Below the pieces are notes generated by a model. It saw only the letters and a program-made list of their open reading frames with translations. It did no database searches and was not told the DNA's origin. Of a stretch of 64,000 nt of DNA, positions 60,934 through 64,000 are shown piece after piece. This stretch comes from Phoronis australis (taxonomy: Eukaryota; Phoronida; Phoronidae). The first letter of the stretch is position 1; every line of letters starts with the position of its first letter. The stretch is from positions 1,469,796 to 1,533,795 of the forward strand of contig NMRA01000029.1 of assembly GCA_002633005.1 (NCBI GenBank), in the 5' to 3' direction. The position numbers were made by a program, and so were the translations under genes.

Positions 60934-62269
60934 CTGCAAAGTTATCAATAAATGCCCGTTGGCATTGAAAGCAAACGACATAAAAGCCTAACTTCAACGA
61001 AGTTTGTTATTTTAGATGTATTGGGCTAAACTGATAGTCCTAGCAAAGCCTTACTAAAATAAGAAAACGCAAGTTCAATCACGCAAATATAAGCCCGTCG
61101 AATGATAAGTGAAGCTGCCAGTTCGTCCCATATGTTGCACGGGTGAGAAACAACATGACCGCCGGTCCTCTAAGTCGGACTTATTCACCCAAACCAGGAA
61201 ATTGGAGTGACGCGCCTAAAAACATTACCGCCCCAGGACCGCCGGGGACTGAACATGACCGCCGGGGACTGAACGTGACCGCCGGACAAACTGTAGTTAC
61301 CAAGGCCTTTGTATGATACTGCGGGTTATGACGTAACCAGTCAGCTAGCTGGGTAAAGATTATCGCCAAAATAAAGCTTGGTAGCACTGCGTTATTGAGC
61401 TCCGTTACATCCCCCAAAGTTCCCACAGCCCGGGTATAGTTCTGCTCGTCACCTCGTCGTGAAACTTATATCAAAATGTAGAGCTAGCGACCGGAGCAGG
61501 CGCATTCAAAATCTAGAAGTCAATCAACACTCACCTTGCAGGTTTCAGCCACTTGAGTGAAAAACAATCTAATGAACGTTTGCCTACTAGTCGGTGGGCC
61601 ATATCTCATAGCGTTCACCCTTGTGAGTACTTTGGGGGGGCAACCTAGTTTTTTCTATGTGGCTAGATAATATAACTAAAAATCAAATTCCAAAAAGTTC
61701 CCACGTCTACACTTGCACATTTTTTTAAAAAAAGGTGTTTTTGTTGCACAAAATATGATGCATATTCCTGCCACTTGATGGCGCTTTTCTAGTGAATTGA
61801 CCAATCAGAGAGCCAGATTGTATTGTTGTGCTTAGTTACTTCAATATGGCTGCTCCCATGGAATGTGATGTCTGTATAATTCAAGGTTTATCAAACAGCA
61901 CAAAATTGTGATGTCAGAGCCTAAAGAAGCTTAGGAAAGCTTCCTGACGAAAGCTGATTGACTGTGGAACTCTGTAGATCAGTAGATCAAAAAGAAGAAG
62001 AGGTGTCACAAACGTTTGTGCAGAAAACAGCTGCATGCCCTGGTAGCCTACACAGTATACTGCTGAGTGCTATAGACTAGAATACCAAGTGTCAGACCAG
62101 AAAATTGAAAGGACATAGAACGGCATAGCAACGTTTCAAGGCACCAACAGTAGTACTAAAGCTGAAGTTGCTGAAAGTGATACAGATGTTATCCAAGATT
62201 TCCCAAGAAAATCAATCACTTCCAAAATCTGAAACACCCAATTAACCTGAACAAGATAGGAACATTCTG
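60934..62269. other. plexin intron sequence with short GC-rich repeat
   Basis: No exon found. Between about 61,150 and 61,290 the words gaccgccggggactgaac and variants recur three times at short spacing, a minor minisatellite. Confidence 0.5.
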
Positions 62270-63549
62270 AAACATGAGTGCATCATTTGTTAGCAGGAAA
62301 AGTACATTATGGGCCACATTTCAAGAAAGAGAAAGAAGTATAGCTTTCAAAAACAGGTACGTGTTTTTTAAAAATACATTTTGGTGTTTTCCACGTGTGA
62401 TTCAGTATTATCACCAGTTGTTTTTTAACTTGTTCAGCCCCTTGACTGCCTAGGCCTTAGACAATACTGCTGACCCAGTAGAGACGATGATCATACTATA
62501 GGTACTTCATATGCCGGATACTTTTCGGCAAATTATGTTCCTATAAGTTTAGAAGTACCGCGTAGAGAGATGCCTCTGAGGAGGTCGTTAATGTTTTCAT
62601 TTGTTCCCAGTTTAAACAAATACTCCTGCAATCCTGTTTTTCGAACACTCCATTCAGTTGCCACATCGACACTGCTTGCGCTAAGGGATAATCCTATGGC
62701 GTTATACTGTGGGTGTGATTTTAAAGCACTTTAAGTCTAAAATTTTTGAGAAGGTTAAATGGAGTAGATAGTTGCAAACAACATGCCCAAGTGGCCGTCA
62801 TCCCCTGCCGTAGTCTCAATTTTTTGTAAACATTAATTACTTAGGTAGCAGCTGCAATGATAATTAAATTAAAGTGCCTAAGTGGCCATCGTCGCCGTCG
62901 AAATTTGAGGACGATGGAAGCCACTGTCCATTTCGTCAAACGTCGATTACCTTAAGTGTAAATCGATTGACTATGGTTTGAGCATCTGATTTAAAAAAAT
63001 TAAATTTCAATCACTGCACAGGTATATCAGCTGATTTATTTTCAGCTGCATCTACTGATCTAATTATTAGACGATCAACATTATTAGGCTACAGGTCAAA
63101 CGGCATGTAAATTTGTTAGGCTGGTGGTGGATCAGCTCCTGATACGTCCGTCTGAAAAAGTTGCATGCCAACTCACTCATAGTTGAATGTTAAATTAGTG
63201 TTAACAGTTCGGGTTTTTTTCAGTTGGACTTGTATCGCAAGCAACAGCTCAGTCCAGAGCCCTGAATATGCAAATGAAATTCAAAGATAAAGACCTTGTG
63301 TCTTAGAAGCCAAGTACCACAGATCATCATGCTGTAAAAAAGAGAAAGACAAAGATTGTGGAGAGTGACGAATCCCCAGTTTTCAGAGATGTTTTTCTAC
63401 AGTTTTGTTTGGAGTTCATTGAATCAAAGCTTCTAGCACATGGAGATGTCATTTGCCTTTCAAAAATAAAGCAAGACTTTGAAGCTGTTCTTCAGAAAGC
63501 TGGTGTGCATGAAGTTATTTGGACAGGCAATCTTAAGAAATATTGTTGA
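62270..63549 (+). pseudogene. remnant of multi-copy repeat-associated gene (5' parts)
   Basis: At 62,274 the frame reads HECIIC, a stop, then QEKYIMG, ending at CAG|GTACGT. From 63,313 it reads TDHHAVKKRKTKIVESDE, then FLQFCLEFIESKLLAHGDVI and EAVLQKAGVHEV. The order (C-I-I-C-x(1-2)-E-K near the start, then L-x-F-I-E-S-K/R-L-L) matches a family of uncharacterised genes present in many copies in invertebrate genomes. Stops and the short frames suggest decay. It is on the strand opposite to plexin. Confidence 0.4.
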
Positions 63550-63773
63550 AGCTACTCACTGTTGTAGTTTGTGCCTGACTAAGAGATACGAAAGTGAATT
63601 GAGGCTAGTGTTCAATAATTCACTTGCTGACTCTAATTAACACAGCCCATTGTAACATATTTTGAATCAAACGTTTGCCCAAATAGTGCCCGCCTCCAAA
63701 CAAGGACTTAGTGTTTGACCCTTCATTGCCTGCGGGCTAATCACCAGTGTGCAGTGCTGTACCCTCTCTAATC

Positions 63774-64000
63774 GACCATAGTTGGCTCCTTGGCGGTGGA
63801 GCTTTGCAGTTAATATGTATGGCAATGACCGCATCTCCATTGACAGTACTAAACGATGAATGCTGCAAGTGCAAAAAGAACATGTGTGCTGGGAAACTGA
63901 GTTTGTGCTGCAATGCTGGGTCAAACTGTACAGAAATGTGCAGCTGTGACAACTGTAGTAACATCAGCAACACTGACTGCATAACATTGGATAGTTCTTT
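63774..64000 (+). pseudogene. cysteine-rich CXC-like segment of repeat-associated gene
   Basis: The frame reads WLLGGGALQLICMAM then CCKCKKNMCAGKLSLCCN, then GSNCTEMCSCDNCSN, and runs off the window. The Cys spacing resembles the CXC (tesmin-type) tail of the same multi-copy family. It is probably a downstream part of the 62,270 remnant. Confidence 0.45.

Overview
The window looks like draft whole-genome sequence from an animal, probably a marine invertebrate. It has long AT-rich introns with GT-AG splice sites, degenerate transposons, frequent acatgtac-type words, N-runs and isolated n calls. The species cannot be fixed from sequence alone. A plexin with three PSI and four IPT modules and a split GAP domain fits any bilaterian. 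High heterozygosity is suggested by near-identical duplicated blocks lying next to assembly gaps.

The main gene is one plexin (semaphorin receptor) on the minus strand from about 60,933 down to 19,493. I could chain 27 exons with compatible phases, 4,293 nt (1,431 codons) in total. They encode the end of the Sema domain, PSI1-3, IPT1-4, one transmembrane helix, and the cytoplasmic GAP with its inserted Rho-GTPase-binding domain. The 5' end (most of the Sema domain) lies beyond the right edge. The last coding exon is uncertain. Three exons (transmembrane, juxtamembrane, first GAP exon) occur twice, at 29,820-32,492 and 34,535-37,142.

Left flank, 1-19,492: I see no convincing gene. It holds short inverted-repeat transposons, a THAP-like coding fragment, a 148-bp tandem repeat, a near-identical pair of 1.4-kb blocks around a 999-N gap, and a tRNA-derived non-autonomous element.

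Plexin introns carry most of the unexpected material. These include an orphan exon of a MON1-like vesicle-fusion protein (28,135-28,255), a tandem array with seven CTCF-like motifs (26,138-27,050), a truncated LINE (54,700-56,740, plus strand), two copies of a retroelement tail domain, and a possible nested two-exon gene (about 47,320-48,644).

A structural reading links several oddities. An element with 12-bp inverted ends is split between 32,679-33,030 and 38,191-38,852. The block between these parts repeats both flanks without the element. The simplest explanation is that a contig from the other haplotype was scaffolded into a gap inside a polymorphic transposon insertion. The duplicated plexin exons would then be alleles rather than alternative exons. 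Right edge, 61,000-64,000: remnants of a multi-copy, cysteine-rich repeat-associated gene on the plus strand.
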